A DNA stretch of 64,000 bases. It comes from Cytobacillus oceanisediminis. Its GTDB lineage: Bacteria; Bacillota; Bacilli; Bacillales; Cytobacillaceae. The number at the start of each line of letters is the position of its first letter. Position 1 is the first letter of the stretch. The notes beneath the pieces are model-generated. The model was not told the DNA's origin, did no database searches, and was given only the letters and a program-made list of their open reading frames with translations. Location: contig NZ_CP065511.1 in NCBI RefSeq assembly GCF_022811925.1, positions 2,721,501 through 2,785,500 of the forward strand. Direction: 5' to 3'. Made by a program: the position numbers and the translations under genes. Below, one piece after another: positions 54,964 through 63,457 of the stretch.

Positions 54964-55718
54964 TACATATTCAATTCAAGCGCTACCGGGCAATGATCGC
55001 TGCCCATAATGTCGCAGTGAATCTCTGAATCTAGTATTCTTTCTTTTAGCTTTTCGGACACGATGAAATAATCAATCCGCCAGCCGATATTCCGCTCTCT
55101 AACCTTGGCCATATACGACCACCAGGTATAAGCTCCCTCAGCTTCAGGATATTTATAGCGGAATGCATCAACAAACCCACAACTAAGCAATCTGGTCATT
55201 TTTGCCCGTTCTTCATCCGTAAAACCTGAGTTGCCTCTGTTGGATTTAGCATTTTTTAAATCTTTTTCGAAATGAGCCACGTTTAAGTCACCGCACATGA
55301 TCACAGGTTTAATCTGATCCAGGCCGAGTAAATACTCCCGAATCCGCTCTTCCCACTCAAGACGGTAAGGAAGCCGGGCCAGGTCACGCTGTGAATTCGG
55401 AGTATAGACATTAACGAGATAAAAGCCATCATACTCAAGCGTGAGAATCCTGCCTTCAGGTTCTGTTTCGTCATCGCCCACTCCATAGCGAACAGAAAGC
55501 GGTTCTTTTTTTGTGAAAATAGCTGTACCGGAATACCCTTTTTTTATCGCATAATTCCAGTATTGGTGATAGCCTTCCAGTATGAGCTCGATCTGTCCTT
55601 CCTGCAGTTTGGATTCCTGAATGCAAAATATGTCTGCATCCACTTCTTTGAAGTAATCCATGAATCCTTTTTTCACACATGCCCTTATGCCATTCACATT
55701 CCATGAAACAAGTTTCAT
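54963..55718 (-). CDS. exoA: exodeoxyribonuclease III / AP endonuclease
   Basis: 251 residues starting MKLVSWNVNGIRACVKKGF. Catalytic residues are in CIQESKL (Glu), CGDLNVAH (Asp and Asn) and GSDHCPV (Asp-His). Cleaves DNA 5' of abasic sites and removes 3'-blocking groups in base excision repair. Full length for ExoA. Ribosome site AAGGAGATATAATAGC. Monocistronic. Confidence 0.95.
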   Translation of the reverse strand: MKLVSWNVNGIRACVKKGFMDYFKEVDADIFCIQESKLQEGQIELILEGYHQYWNYAIKKGYSGTAIFTKKEPLSVRYGVGDDETEPEGRILTLEYDGFYLVNVYTPNSQRDLARLPYRLEWEERIREYLLGLDQIKPVIMCGDLNVAHFEKDLKNAKSNRGNSGFTDEERAKMTRLLSCGFVDAFRYKYPEAEGAYTWWSYMAKVRERNIGWRIDYFIVSEKLKERILDSEIHCDIMGSDHCPVALELNM

Positions 55719-55861
55719 TGCTATTATATCTCCTTATGTTAAAAAATCTGCCTGTTTACAACATTATCATGGATATTCATTACTTGCACAGTTAAAGTAC
55801 TGTAACGTGAACGGCAATCAACAAAATACGGGTAAATGTATCATACTTTGAAAAGAGTGAC

Positions 55862-56176
55862 CTATTGCTTGAATATTATGGTTCCGGCATTCATCTGCAC
55901 TAATTTGACCTTTTCACCCCGCTTAATACTTTCATATAATGTTGCCGTCAGCTCAAAGGATTTGCCATTATCCAGCCGAATCCAATATTCTTCATGCGTG
56001 CTAAAGTTGCTTAGGTAATTATCAACCGCAGTCTGCCGATATTTTTCATCTATCTCCCCTTCGTATTCAGTCATTTTAGTTTCTGCAGCTACAAATCCTG
56101 AAACGAAGCCATAATAGACGACCAGCAATACGGCGGCCATTTGAATATAGAGTCCTGATTCCATCCACTTTTTCAA
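55862..56176 (-). CDS. membrane-anchored small protein, unknown
   Basis: 104 residues with one N-terminal membrane helix (about 9-30) and an outside beta-rich domain (WIRLDNGKSFELTATLYES, KVKLVQMNAG). Such a small extracytoplasmic domain has no recognisable family. Ribosome site AGAGGGATAAAC. Located between exoA and thiE but with no overlap. Confidence 0.65.
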   Translation of the reverse strand: MKKWMESGLYIQMAAVLLVVYYGFVSGFVAAETKMTEYEGEIDEKYRQTAVDNYLSNFSTHEEYWIRLDNGKSFELTATLYESIKRGEKVKLVQMNAGTIIFKQ

Positions 56177-56288
56177 TTGTTTATCCCTCTGTTTCTATTG
56201 TTGTTAGTGAGCTACCCTCAATAGATTGGGATAAACCTGAGAATTTCAAACCTCCATACCATAATAAATGCTCAAATCAGCGGACATT

Positions 56289-56945
56289 TCACATTCGTCT
56301 ATTTACTGCATCATATAACTGCGTGGCTGCTTTTTCAGGTGAATCCGCCTGGCTGATTGCAGAAATGACAGAAACACCGTCCGCTCCTGCCTTAATAATG
56401 GGAGGTGTATTTTCAGAAGTAATTCCGCCTATTCCTACAACAGGAATTTGGATATCAGCAGTTCTCAATTCTGTCAAAAAAGTAAGACCCTGAACGGCTT
56501 TTGCATCTTCCTTTGTGGATGTCGGATAAATAGGCCCTATGCCAAGGTAATCTGCGCCTTGACGGATCGCTGTTTCCGCTTCCTTCATGCTGTGCACTGA
56601 GACTCCCAGGATTTTGCTGCCAATTTTCCTGCGGACCACATCGGCTGCTTCATCGTCCTGGCCTATATGGACACCATCTGCATTTATTTTAAGTGCCAAT
56701 TCAATATCATCATTTACAATAAAAGGGATATTGCTCTCTTTGCAGAATGCTTGAAGCTTTTTTGCGAGCGATTCCTTTTCTTTACCATGAAGGCATCCTG
56801 CTCCTTTTTCACGGAATTGAAATAACGTTATGCCTCCTTTGATGGCTGATTGAAGGACTTTTTCAGGATCATGATGGCAATTTGTGCTGCCCATTATGAA
56901 GTATACTTTTAATAAGTTTCTCATTGCCTGCGGATTAACAGCCAT
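56289..56945 (-). CDS. thiE: thiamine-phosphate synthase
   Basis: 218 residues: [36 protein letters not shown] and [13 protein letters not shown] motifs of the TIM-barrel enzyme. It couples HMP-PP and HET-P to thiamine phosphate. ATG 56945 follows GAAGGAG; the frame is open back to 57191 but that part is the antisense-like shift of thiD. Overlaps thiD by 11 bases. Last gene of the thi operon. Confidence 0.94.
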   Translation of the reverse strand: MAVNPQAMRNLLKVYFIMGSTNCHHDPEKVLQSAIKGGITLFQFREKGAGCLHGKEKESLAKKLQAFCKESNIPFIVNDDIELALKINADGVHIGQDDEAADVVRRKIGSKILGVSVHSMKEAETAIRQGADYLGIGPIYPTSTKEDAKAVQGLTFLTELRTADIQIPVVGIGGITSENTPPIIKAGADGVSVISAISQADSPEKAATQLYDAVNRRM

Positions 56946-57759
56946 ATACTTCAGTCTCCTTCTTTCTTCTATTGAACGCCCAGTGATTGGTAGGTCCATG
57001 ACCGCTGCCAATTCCCAATTCATATTCAATTGCTGCCTGGATGAATTTTTTTGCCCGATCAACAGCTTCTGGCACGGTAAGACCGTCAGCGAGGCCAGCG
57101 GTGATTGCAGCCGAAAAAGTGCAGCCTGTTCCATGTGTGTTGGCTGTTTGTATTCTGTTGCTCTTAAATTCCGAAAAACTTTCTCCGTCAAATAGAAGGT
57201 CTGCTGCTATGTCTTTTGCTTCATCATGGCCGCCTTTTATGATGACATTTTTCGCTCCAAGGTAATGCAGTCTTTTTGCTGCTTCTCTTTTATCCTCCAG
57301 TGAACGAATACTTATGTCCGTTAATACCTCTGCCTCTGGAATATTCGGGGTAATCACCATAGAGAGCGGTATAAGATGCTTTTTCATCGCTAATATCGCT
57401 TCATTCTGAAGAAGACTTGCTCCTCCCTTTGCAATCATCACTGGATCAATGACGACATTTTTCCATCCGTATCTCACAATTTCATTGGAAACACTCCCGA
57501 TTATATCTGCGCTAAAAAGCATTCCTGTCTTCACAGCGTCAGGTCTGAGGTCTTCTCCTATCGACTGAATTTGAGCAGAAACTGCCCCTGCTGTCATTGG
57601 ATAGACTCCCTGAACGCCCTTGGTGTTTTGAGCGGTCACCGCAGTCAAAGCAGACATGCCGAAAACACCGAGTTCCTGAAATGTTTTTAAGTCTGCCTGA
57701 ATGCCCGCGCCGCCGCCGCTATCCGAACCCGCTATGGTTAAAGCTTTGTTCACTTTCAT
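56935..57759 (-). CDS. thiD: hydroxymethylpyrimidine/phosphomethylpyrimidine kinase
   Basis: 274 residues of the ribokinase fold: [20 protein letters not shown] at the start and [14 protein letters not shown] near residue 213. Phosphorylates HMP and HMP-P. AGGCAATATAA precedes the ATG; 12 bases separate it from thiM. In Bacillus such proteins can also act on pyridoxal; context supports thiamine. Confidence 0.94.
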   Translation of the reverse strand: MKVNKALTIAGSDSGGGAGIQADLKTFQELGVFGMSALTAVTAQNTKGVQGVYPMTAGAVSAQIQSIGEDLRPDAVKTGMLFSADIIGSVSNEIVRYGWKNVVIDPVMIAKGGASLLQNEAILAMKKHLIPLSMVITPNIPEAEVLTDISIRSLEDKREAAKRLHYLGAKNVIIKGGHDEAKDIAADLLFDGESFSEFKSNRIQTANTHGTGCTFSAAITAGLADGLTVPEAVDRAKKFIQAAIEYELGIGSGHGPTNHWAFNRRKKETEVYGC

Positions 57760-57771
57760 TTATATTGCCTC

Positions 57772-58584
57772 CTATCCGATCGTTTTTTCAAAAGAGCCAT
57801 ATGATTCAACATCTGCAGCAGAAATGTTATATAAGCTATTCAAAAACTCGATTTGGAAAGTGCCTGGGCCTTTGCCATCCGATTTTTCTGCAGCGATTTC
57901 TGCAGCAGTGCCATAAACAACCAATGAAGTTACTGCCGCTTTTACAGGATCCTTTTCAACAGCAGCGAAAGCTCCTATTACAGAAGTAAGAAGACATCCG
58001 GCACCCGTTACTTTCGTTAGAAGAGGATGGCCATTGTTAATGGCAAAAGTGGATCTTCCATCTGAAACGATATCCTGTTTTCCTGTAATAACAGTGACTG
58101 CACCAAGTTCTTTTGCTGCCGACATAGCAAGCTCTGAAGTATTTCCTGCTGCTTCAACTGCATCTACGCCCTTTATACTCCATTTCTGTCCTGCAGCGTT
58201 GGCAATTTCTGCAGCATTGCCTCTTATGATGGTAATATTTAATTCTTCTACTATTCTTTGAGCTGTTTCTGTGCGATAGGCCGTGGCGCCGACACCAACC
58301 GGGTCAAAAATGACTGGCACCCCATGCTGATTTGCTGATTTGCCCGCTATGAGCATACTTTTTACTTCTTTTTCAGTCAGTGTTCCCATATTGAGAACCA
58401 ATGCACCAGCTATTTTAGCCATGTCAGCTGCCTCTTCATGTGCATATGCCATCACAGGTGATGCCCCGATTGCCAGCAGGCCATTTGCCGTAAAGTTGGT
58501 TACCACCACATTGGTGATATTATGTACCAGAGGATTTGAATCTCTTAGTTTTTCCAATAGACTGCTAATCTCCTGAATGTTCAT
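57772..58584 (-). CDS. thiM: hydroxyethylthiazole kinase
   Basis: 270 residues: [40 protein letters not shown] and [13 protein letters not shown]. Phosphorylates the thiazole alcohol HET for salvage. GGAGGAATTTAG precedes the ATG. Second gene of the operon behind the TPP riboswitch. Confidence 0.95.
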   Translation of the reverse strand: MNIQEISSLLEKLRDSNPLVHNITNVVVTNFTANGLLAIGASPVMAYAHEEAADMAKIAGALVLNMGTLTEKEVKSMLIAGKSANQHGVPVIFDPVGVGATAYRTETAQRIVEELNITIIRGNAAEIANAAGQKWSIKGVDAVEAAGNTSELAMSAAKELGAVTVITGKQDIVSDGRSTFAINNGHPLLTKVTGAGCLLTSVIGAFAAVEKDPVKAAVTSLVVYGTAAEIAAEKSDGKGPGTFQIEFLNSLYNISAADVESYGSFEKTIG

Positions 58585-58597
58585 CTAAATTCCTCCT

Positions 58598-59359
58598 TTA
58601 ATTCATAACCAGTCCGCCATCCACAACCAGATTTTGTCCTGTAACTGCCCTTGTCCATGGAGAAGCGAAGAAGACTATCGCATCAGCCACTTCTGCGGGA
58701 TCTGTGACTTTTCTTAATGGAGTCGAGTTTTCGATAATTTCAAAGACTTCCTTAGATGTCGAAGCACTGGCGTCCGTCGTTTTTAACAAACCGCCCGATA
58801 CCATATTTGCAGTAATTCCATATTGGCCCAGCTCATTCGCCATATTTCTGGTGAAGCCTAATAAAGCAGCTTTGCTGGTCGTATAGTCATGATAGGGTAC
58901 AACTGGATGCTGGAATAGGTTGGTGCCGACCGAGATTATCCTGCCAAACTCCTGTTTTTTCATATCTTCAAGACCTGCCTGAACTGTGTTCAATGCTCCC
59001 AGGATTGCACCTTCCAGCTGGTTTTTGTAATCGTCCCATTTAATTGTTTCTGCATCTTTTTTTGAAATAGGGTCAAATTGAAAGTTCACGAGTGCATTAT
59101 TGACTATGGTTGTAATGGGGGCTCCAAAGTGTTCCTTCGTCTTTTGAAACATGGATTTCACTTGAACCCTGTCCCGAATATCAGCACGAATGGCAATTGC
59201 TGTTTCGCCAATTTCCTTCTGCAGAGCATGGGCTTTTTCCTCGCTATGGAAATAGTTAATGACAACTCTCGCCCCTTCTCTCGCGAATGCTTTTGCTGTT
59301 TCTTTGCCCAGCCCTCTGCTGCTGCCTGTAATAATGACAATCTGCTCGTTAAGATTCAT
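58598..59359 (-). CDS. SDR-family oxidoreductase of the thiamine operon
   Basis: 253 residues: TGSSRGLGKE (NAD(P) loop), NNALVNF in place of NNAG, active-site pair in YHDYTTSKAAL, and SPWTRAVTGQNLVVDGG. Similar to 3-oxoacyl-ACP reductases but placed first in a TPP-riboswitch operon with thiM-thiD-thiE, so an unknown thiamine-related reduction is possible. AAGGAGGATTTTCT precedes the ATG. Transcription starts above the riboswitch. Confidence 0.8.
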   Translation of the reverse strand: MNLNEQIVIITGSSRGLGKETAKAFAREGARVVINYFHSEEKAHALQKEIGETAIAIRADIRDRVQVKSMFQKTKEHFGAPITTIVNNALVNFQFDPISKKDAETIKWDDYKNQLEGAILGALNTVQAGLEDMKKQEFGRIISVGTNLFQHPVVPYHDYTTSKAALLGFTRNMANELGQYGITANMVSGGLLKTTDASASTSKEVFEIIENSTPLRKVTDPAEVADAIVFFASPWTRAVTGQNLVVDGGLVMN

Positions 59360-59404
59360 AGAAAATCCTCCTTATTGATAGCCAATTCATTTGTTTTTGA
59401 GAAC

Positions 59405-59568
59405 AAAATAAAAACCAGATCCGCAATTGGACCTGGCTGAATAATCTAAGAGAAAGAACATCGTTCCCCGCAATTACTACTTTCCTACGCTGGTATGATC
59501 CAGATCAGGTCCGAAGGGTAAAAAACAGTCCGGTTTCTTTCTCAGCCCGCGCATCGGGCACCCCTAGC
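59405..59568 (-). ncRNA. TPP riboswitch with terminator (thi operon)
   Basis: The minus strand holds TAGGGGTGCCC, GGGCTGAGA, ACCCTTCGGACCTGATCTGG and CATACCAGCGTAGG, the THI element (59476-59568). CCAGGTCC (59436-59429) pairs with GGATCTGG (59422-59415) before TTTTTATTTT, a transcription terminator. The riboswitch should end transcription when TPP is present, covering the four downstream genes. Confidence 0.96.
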
Positions 59569-59690
59569 AGTAAAACTATTAAGTTGGCTGTTTTCATCTT
59601 AGCTTGAAACGTTAAATCTGTAAAGTCTTGCAATTCTGCCTGTTCCTCTTTAAGGTGTAATAGAAATACATAACTTGGAGGAATCAAAGA

Positions 59691-60152
59691 ATGGCTGAAC
59701 ACCAATTCCATTTAAAAGCACATTGGCCAGGACTTCGGAATGATGTTGGAGAAATTGAAACAGGCGGGCTGAAAACAAAGGTTTCCATTCCGCCAGAAAT
59801 GGAAGGACCCGGAATCGGAACAAATCCGGATGAAATGCTGCTGGGGGCGGCGGCAACTTGTTATATTATTACCCTGGCCGCCATGATGGAACGGAGCAAA
59901 CTTGAGAAAGAAGACCTTTCGATGGAATCAATCGGTATTGTGGATGTAACCAAAGGAGTGATTACCTATAAGAAAATTATTCATCGCCCTGTTATCTTGT
60001 TAAAGGCTGACGCGACAGAAAAGGATCAATCACTTGCGCGAAAGCTGGCGCAAAAAGCTGAAGCATCCTGTATGATTTCCAGGGCGATTAAAGGAAATGT
60101 GGAAGTAGCACTGGAAGAAACCATTCTAAATAACAAAAAATCATCGGAATAA
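59691..60152 (+). CDS. OsmC-family protein
   Basis: 153 residues: GGLKTKVSIPPEMEGPGIGTNPDEMLLGAAATCY, split in the annotation as GIGTNPDEMLLGAAATCY with the first catalytic Cys, and AEASCMISRAIKG with the second. OsmC/Ohr proteins reduce organic hydroperoxides. Family subtype (OsmC, YmaD or Ohr) not resolved. GGAGGAATCAAAG precedes the ATG. Monocistronic. Confidence 0.9.
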   Translation: MAEHQFHLKAHWPGLRNDVGEIETGGLKTKVSIPPEMEGPGIGTNPDEMLLGAAATCYIITLAAMMERSKLEKEDLSMESIGIVDVTKGVITYKKIIHRPVILLKADATEKDQSLARKLAQKAEASCMISRAIKGNVEVALEETILNNKKSSE

Positions 60153-60154
60153 AC

Positions 60155-60184
60155 CAAAAACCGGCATGATTGCCGGTTTTTATT
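60155..60184. terminator. terminator between convergent genes
   Basis: AAAACCGGCA pairs with TGCCGGTTTT, T-rich. Confidence 0.85.
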
Positions 60185-60186
60185 CT

Positions 60187-60936
60187 TTAAAGAGCCCACT
60201 TTCGGATTGCCTTTGCAACACCAGCTTCATCATTCGTTCCCGTAACAGCATTGGCTGTTTCTTTCACAATATCCTGCGCATTTCCCATTGCTACTCCCCA
60301 GCCTGATTCCTCGATCATGGCAATATCATTCAAGCTGTCACCCATTGCCATTACATTATCCATCGAAATGCCAAGAAGCTCTGTAACCTTCTGGATACCT
60401 CTGGCTTTATTGATGCCCAGAGCATTTACCTCAATATTAGTTAAGCTGGAATTTGTAATTTCCAGACCCCCTTTTGTTTGAAGCTCTTTATGAATGAGTT
60501 CCCTGATTTCATCATCTGATATATCAAATCCAAATTTAAGCCATTCATGGTCATGAATATTTTCAGGCATTTCATTCGTCCAAACCCGTTCGCAGCTTGT
60601 TGCCCAGAAGTTGGTCTTATGTGACTGGGATAGGTTCCACATCCACTCCATTATTTTTGAATCAACTGGAGTCCTTGAGATAGATTCACCATCAGGGCCA
60701 AATATTTCACTGCCGTTGACTGTGATCAAGTAGGAGTTCAATTCCAAAGAATCGGCATGGTCTCCTGCAGTAAGCCTGGATCTTCCAGTACTCAAAATAA
60801 CTTCAATCCCTTTTTCCTTTGCCTCTCGTATGGCCTTACGGTTTTCATCAGGAATTTCCCCCCTGGAATTCAACAAGGTTCCATCCATATCAAGAGCGAT
60901 TAATTTGATCTGTGGAGCAATATTTGATTGTGACAT
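60187..60936 (-). CDS. Cof-type HAD-IIB phosphatase
   Basis: 249 residues: ALDMDGTLLNS (motif I), LSTGR (motif II), Lys in GINKARGIQKV (motif III) and MAMGDSLNDIAMIE (motif IV), with a large C2 cap between. Such enzymes dephosphorylate small sugars, pyridoxal phosphate or FMN precursors. ATG 60936 has AGGGAGATTA upstream; the longer frame to 61023 lacks a ribosome site. Monocistronic. Confidence 0.88.
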   Translation of the reverse strand: MSQSNIAPQIKLIALDMDGTLLNSRGEIPDENRKAIREAKEKGIEVILSTGRSRLTAGDHADSLELNSYLITVNGSEIFGPDGESISRTPVDSKIMEWMWNLSQSHKTNFWATSCERVWTNEMPENIHDHEWLKFGFDISDDEIRELIHKELQTKGGLEITNSSLTNIEVNALGINKARGIQKVTELLGISMDNVMAMGDSLNDIAMIEESGWGVAMGNAQDIVKETANAVTGTNDEAGVAKAIRKWAL

Positions 60937-61104
60937 AATAATCTCCCTTCTTTTTTGCACAATATAGCCATTATATAAATAAACAATCCTCCCATCAAAA
61001 ACAAAGCACTTGGGCAGAATCATTTTTTCAATATAGGGATTATTATTCCCAATCTAAATGTATAGGCTAGAATTACTCAATATGAACAAGTGATGTGATG
61101 ATGA

Positions 61105-61191
61105 ATGCCTTCCATATTATTTTTGCTCCTTCTGTTCTTAACCTATGCATTGATGTGGATTTATTTAATCAGGATTAAAGTGAATAAATAA
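61105..61191 (+). CDS. possible 28-residue membrane peptide
   Basis: ATG 61105 opens MPSILFLLLLFLTYALMWIY then LIRIKVNK. One hydrophobic helix with a basic end, a plausible small membrane peptide. The upstream GTGATGTGATGATGA contains no clear ribosome site, so support is weak. Confidence 0.3.
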   Translation: MPSILFLLLLFLTYALMWIYLIRIKVNK

Positions 61192-61251
61192 TCATGAGCA
61201 GACTAAATGGTTTGCGCTTTTTTTGTATAATCTTAATAAATGCCAAAAAGT

Positions 61252-61278
61252 TGAAGCGATTTGCTTGCATCTGTCGTC
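61252..61278 (+). promoter_or_regulatory. candidate ECF-type promoter
   Basis: TGAAGC (61252-61257), a 17-base spacer and CGTC (61275-61278) match the Bacillus ECF pattern TGAAAC-N16/17-CGTC with one difference. It lies about 67 bases before the sigma factor start, so autoregulation is likely. Confidence 0.55.
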
Positions 61279-61344
61279 TAACTGTCAGTCAAAACAAAAG
61301 GCAGCCGGAATCGGCAGCTGGCATTTAAGCAAGGAGGCAGTCAT

Positions 61345-61911
61345 GTGAGCACTGATGAGTATGTAAAACGGTCGATTGCTGATCAAGTGGACCGAGCTCT
61401 CGTTCTTGAAATGATCATGGATGAGTATGGAACCGTTTTGAAGAGATTAATATACAGCTATGTGAAAGACTGGAATGCTGCCAGTGATCTAACACAGGAT
61501 ACCTTTATTACTGTGTATGAAAAGCTGGAAAGTTTCCAGCAAAGATCTTCCTTTAAAACGTGGATTTTTACAATTGCTATAAATAAAAGTAAAGACTATC
61601 TTAAAAGCTGGCATTACCGCAATATGGTCATGAATGAAAAGGTTTTTTTTCTGAAAAAGGCTAGAGAAAAAGATCCTGAAGCATCATTTCTTGAACGGGA
61701 TGAAAATCAAGAATTGCTAAAAACGATAGAATCCCTCACAGTAAAATACCGGGAAGTCTTCCTTCTCCATTATTACCAGGATCTCAGTCTGGCTGAAATA
61801 AGTGAGACCCTTCATATCCCTATTTCTACTGTTAAAACAAGGCTGTACAGAGGACAGGAAAAAGTGAAGAAGATACTATCTGCTTCAGAAAGAGGTGAAC
61901 AGCATGGCTGA
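61345..61911 (+). CDS. ECF (sigma-70 family) sigma factor
   Basis: 188 residues. Region 2 (DLTQDTFITVYEKL, FKTWIFTIAINKSKDYL) recognises the -10, region 4 (YREVFLLHYYQDLSLAEI and STVKTRLYRGQEKVKK) the -35. GTG start at 61345 with AAGGAGG at 61331-61337. It overlaps the downstream gene by 8 bases, the usual sigma/anti-sigma arrangement. Signal and regulon unknown; the group is close to SigV/SigM/SigX-like ECFs by appearance. Confidence 0.9.
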   Translation: MSTDEYVKRSIADQVDRALVLEMIMDEYGTVLKRLIYSYVKDWNAASDLTQDTFITVYEKLESFQQRSSFKTWIFTIAINKSKDYLKSWHYRNMVMNEKVFFLKKAREKDPEASFLERDENQELLKTIESLTVKYREVFLLHYYQDLSLAEISETLHIPISTVKTRLYRGQEKVKKILSASERGEQHG

Positions 61912-62983
61912 ACTGAATCAGGATGTGAAGAAAGTATTGAATGCTGCATGGACGAAAGATTCTGTTTTCACAGAAGAGGAAAAACAGAGAGTCAGAAACC
62001 GGATCGGCACTTCTGCTATTAAAGGCAGGAAAAAAGACTATGTACCAAAGCTTCTTTCTGCAGCTGCTGCTGTTGGGTTTATACTATTGATTGGCGGGAT
62101 TGCCGGAATTCAGACAGATGTCTTTAACAAGCAAAATGGACAGGAGACCGCCATTTCAGATAAAGATTTTTATCCCGGCCTTGCAGATGGCGCTATGCTA
62201 AACAACTGGAAATTGAATAGTTTCGAGAAGGACTCATATGGGCACCTTTCTGCAGCTTTTACTGGGAAGGCAGAGGTCACAGGCACTCTGGATTTTCAGG
62301 AGGAAATTGTATACTTTCTCCCTGATCATGATTCCTTAAAATTACTGCCGCTCATGGATGGCAAGAACATAAAAATAACTTTTAATGAGACGGATCAGGA
62401 GATGCTGAAAAAGGTGTTTGGTATAACCGAACCAATTAAAAAAGAGAGTATTTCTTTAATTATAGGTGGATATCGCGCTGCGGAAGGCTCTGTACATCAG
62501 GCTGAAGTCTTAGAGGTGGCAACGCCAAAAGATCCTCCAGTGGAAGCTGTTCCATTTCAGCTGGCCCTGAATAATAATATGGAACTGGTCCTTCGGGAGC
62601 CTTTAAACCATGTGTATAAAGAATTTTCTTTAAGAGGGACGGATGAGATCTTAAGAGGTTTAAGCCCGGCAGAAGTATTCCAGCTGTACTTGTTTGCAGA
62701 GGAAATTGAGGATTATTATACTCAATATGCATTGTTTAACCATGATCCGGATATCGAAAAACCGTTTCCTACTCTGAATCATTACCTTAATGCTATAAGC
62801 GAGTCTCCATCTATCCCAGAAGAACAGACATTATTGCATCGAGTGAAGAACGCCCGTTTAGAAGAAGTCATTATCGATGACTCTTCAGCTTATATTTCCA
62901 TATCTGAAGAGGATGGGTTTGGCTTCGGCCTAAGTAAAAACAGCGAAGGAATATGGAAAGTAAACTGGATGCCAACGCAATAA
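61904..62983 (+). CDS. putative membrane anti-sigma factor
   Basis: 359 residues. Residues 1-45 are cytoplasmic and helical, one membrane helix lies at about 50-70 (LLSAAAAVGFILLIGGIAG), and the rest is outside, with no zinc HxxxCxxC motif. The arrangement and overlap with the sigma factor point to an anti-sigma factor of non-ZAS type. ATG 61904 has AAAGAGGTG upstream; GTG 61895 is inside that site. No homologue recognised. Confidence 0.7.
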   Translation: MAELNQDVKKVLNAAWTKDSVFTEEEKQRVRNRIGTSAIKGRKKDYVPKLLSAAAAVGFILLIGGIAGIQTDVFNKQNGQETAISDKDFYPGLADGAMLNNWKLNSFEKDSYGHLSAAFTGKAEVTGTLDFQEEIVYFLPDHDSLKLLPLMDGKNIKITFNETDQEMLKKVFGITEPIKKESISLIIGGYRAAEGSVHQAEVLEVATPKDPPVEAVPFQLALNNNMELVLREPLNHVYKEFSLRGTDEILRGLSPAEVFQLYLFAEEIEDYYTQYALFNHDPDIEKPFPTLNHYLNAISESPSIPEEQTLLHRVKNARLEEVIIDDSSAYISISEEDGFGFGLSKNSEGIWKVNWMPTQ

Positions 62984-62987
62984 AATG

Positions 62988-63024
62988 GCTGGGCTTGTAC
63001 CGCTTATGGTGCAGGCTCTTTACT
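62988..63024 (+). terminator. terminator of the sigma operon
   Basis: GGGCTTGTACC pairs with GGTGCAGGCTC (wobble pairs) and is followed by TTTACTTTT. Confidence 0.65.
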
Positions 63025-63025
63025 T

Positions 63026-63316
63026 TTACCTAAATAGGCCCCCAAAGAACACGATGATCGCTAATAAGGATGAAAGAAACAGGGTGAGGATAATGGAAAA
63101 TAATACATGAAAGCCCGCCTGCCAGTTTTGGACTTTCTTTAAGACAAAAACACTCACAAGGAAGACAAGGACTGTCAGGAGCAGGAGGAGCGAAAATGGA
63201 CGATGGCCGATTTTATTCAGATAAATATCATACAGAGGCGAAAAACCCAGCAGCAAAAATAAACCGAGACATATAAACGATAATATGAAAACAAAATGGC
63301 TTAATTTTTCCGGCAT
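63026..63316 (-). CDS. small three-helix membrane protein, unknown
   Basis: 96 residues with three hydrophobic segments (about 8-26, 41-58, 69-93). AGAAGGGGGACTAACC precedes the ATG. No family recognised. Convergent with the sigma operon. Confidence 0.55.
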   Translation of the reverse strand: MPEKLSHFVFILSFICLGLFLLLGFSPLYDIYLNKIGHRPFSLLLLLTVLVFLVSVFVLKKVQNWQAGFHVLFSIILTLFLSSLLAIIVFFGGLFR

Positions 63317-63457
63317 GGTTAGTCCCCCTTCTATAAAATGATCTTCTCTTTAATAAATTGTATGAAAACATATGATTTTATAAAACTTTTAATTCATTCA
63401 TTGTTTTTATATGGTATAAATATCTTTAGGTATACTAAATAAAAAGAAGGTTTTTTT

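Larger units (their letters stand above)
60937..61344. other. gene-free region before the ECF sigma factor
   Basis: 408 bases. It holds a possible 28-residue ORF (61105-61191), an ECF-type promoter (61252-61278) and a small GC-rich hairpin near 61302-61320. No other feature seen. Confidence 0.5.

Noticed and set aside
56946..57191. 82-residue N-terminal extension of thiE
   Set aside because: It lies within thiD in another frame and lacks a ribosome site; ATG 56945 is well supported.
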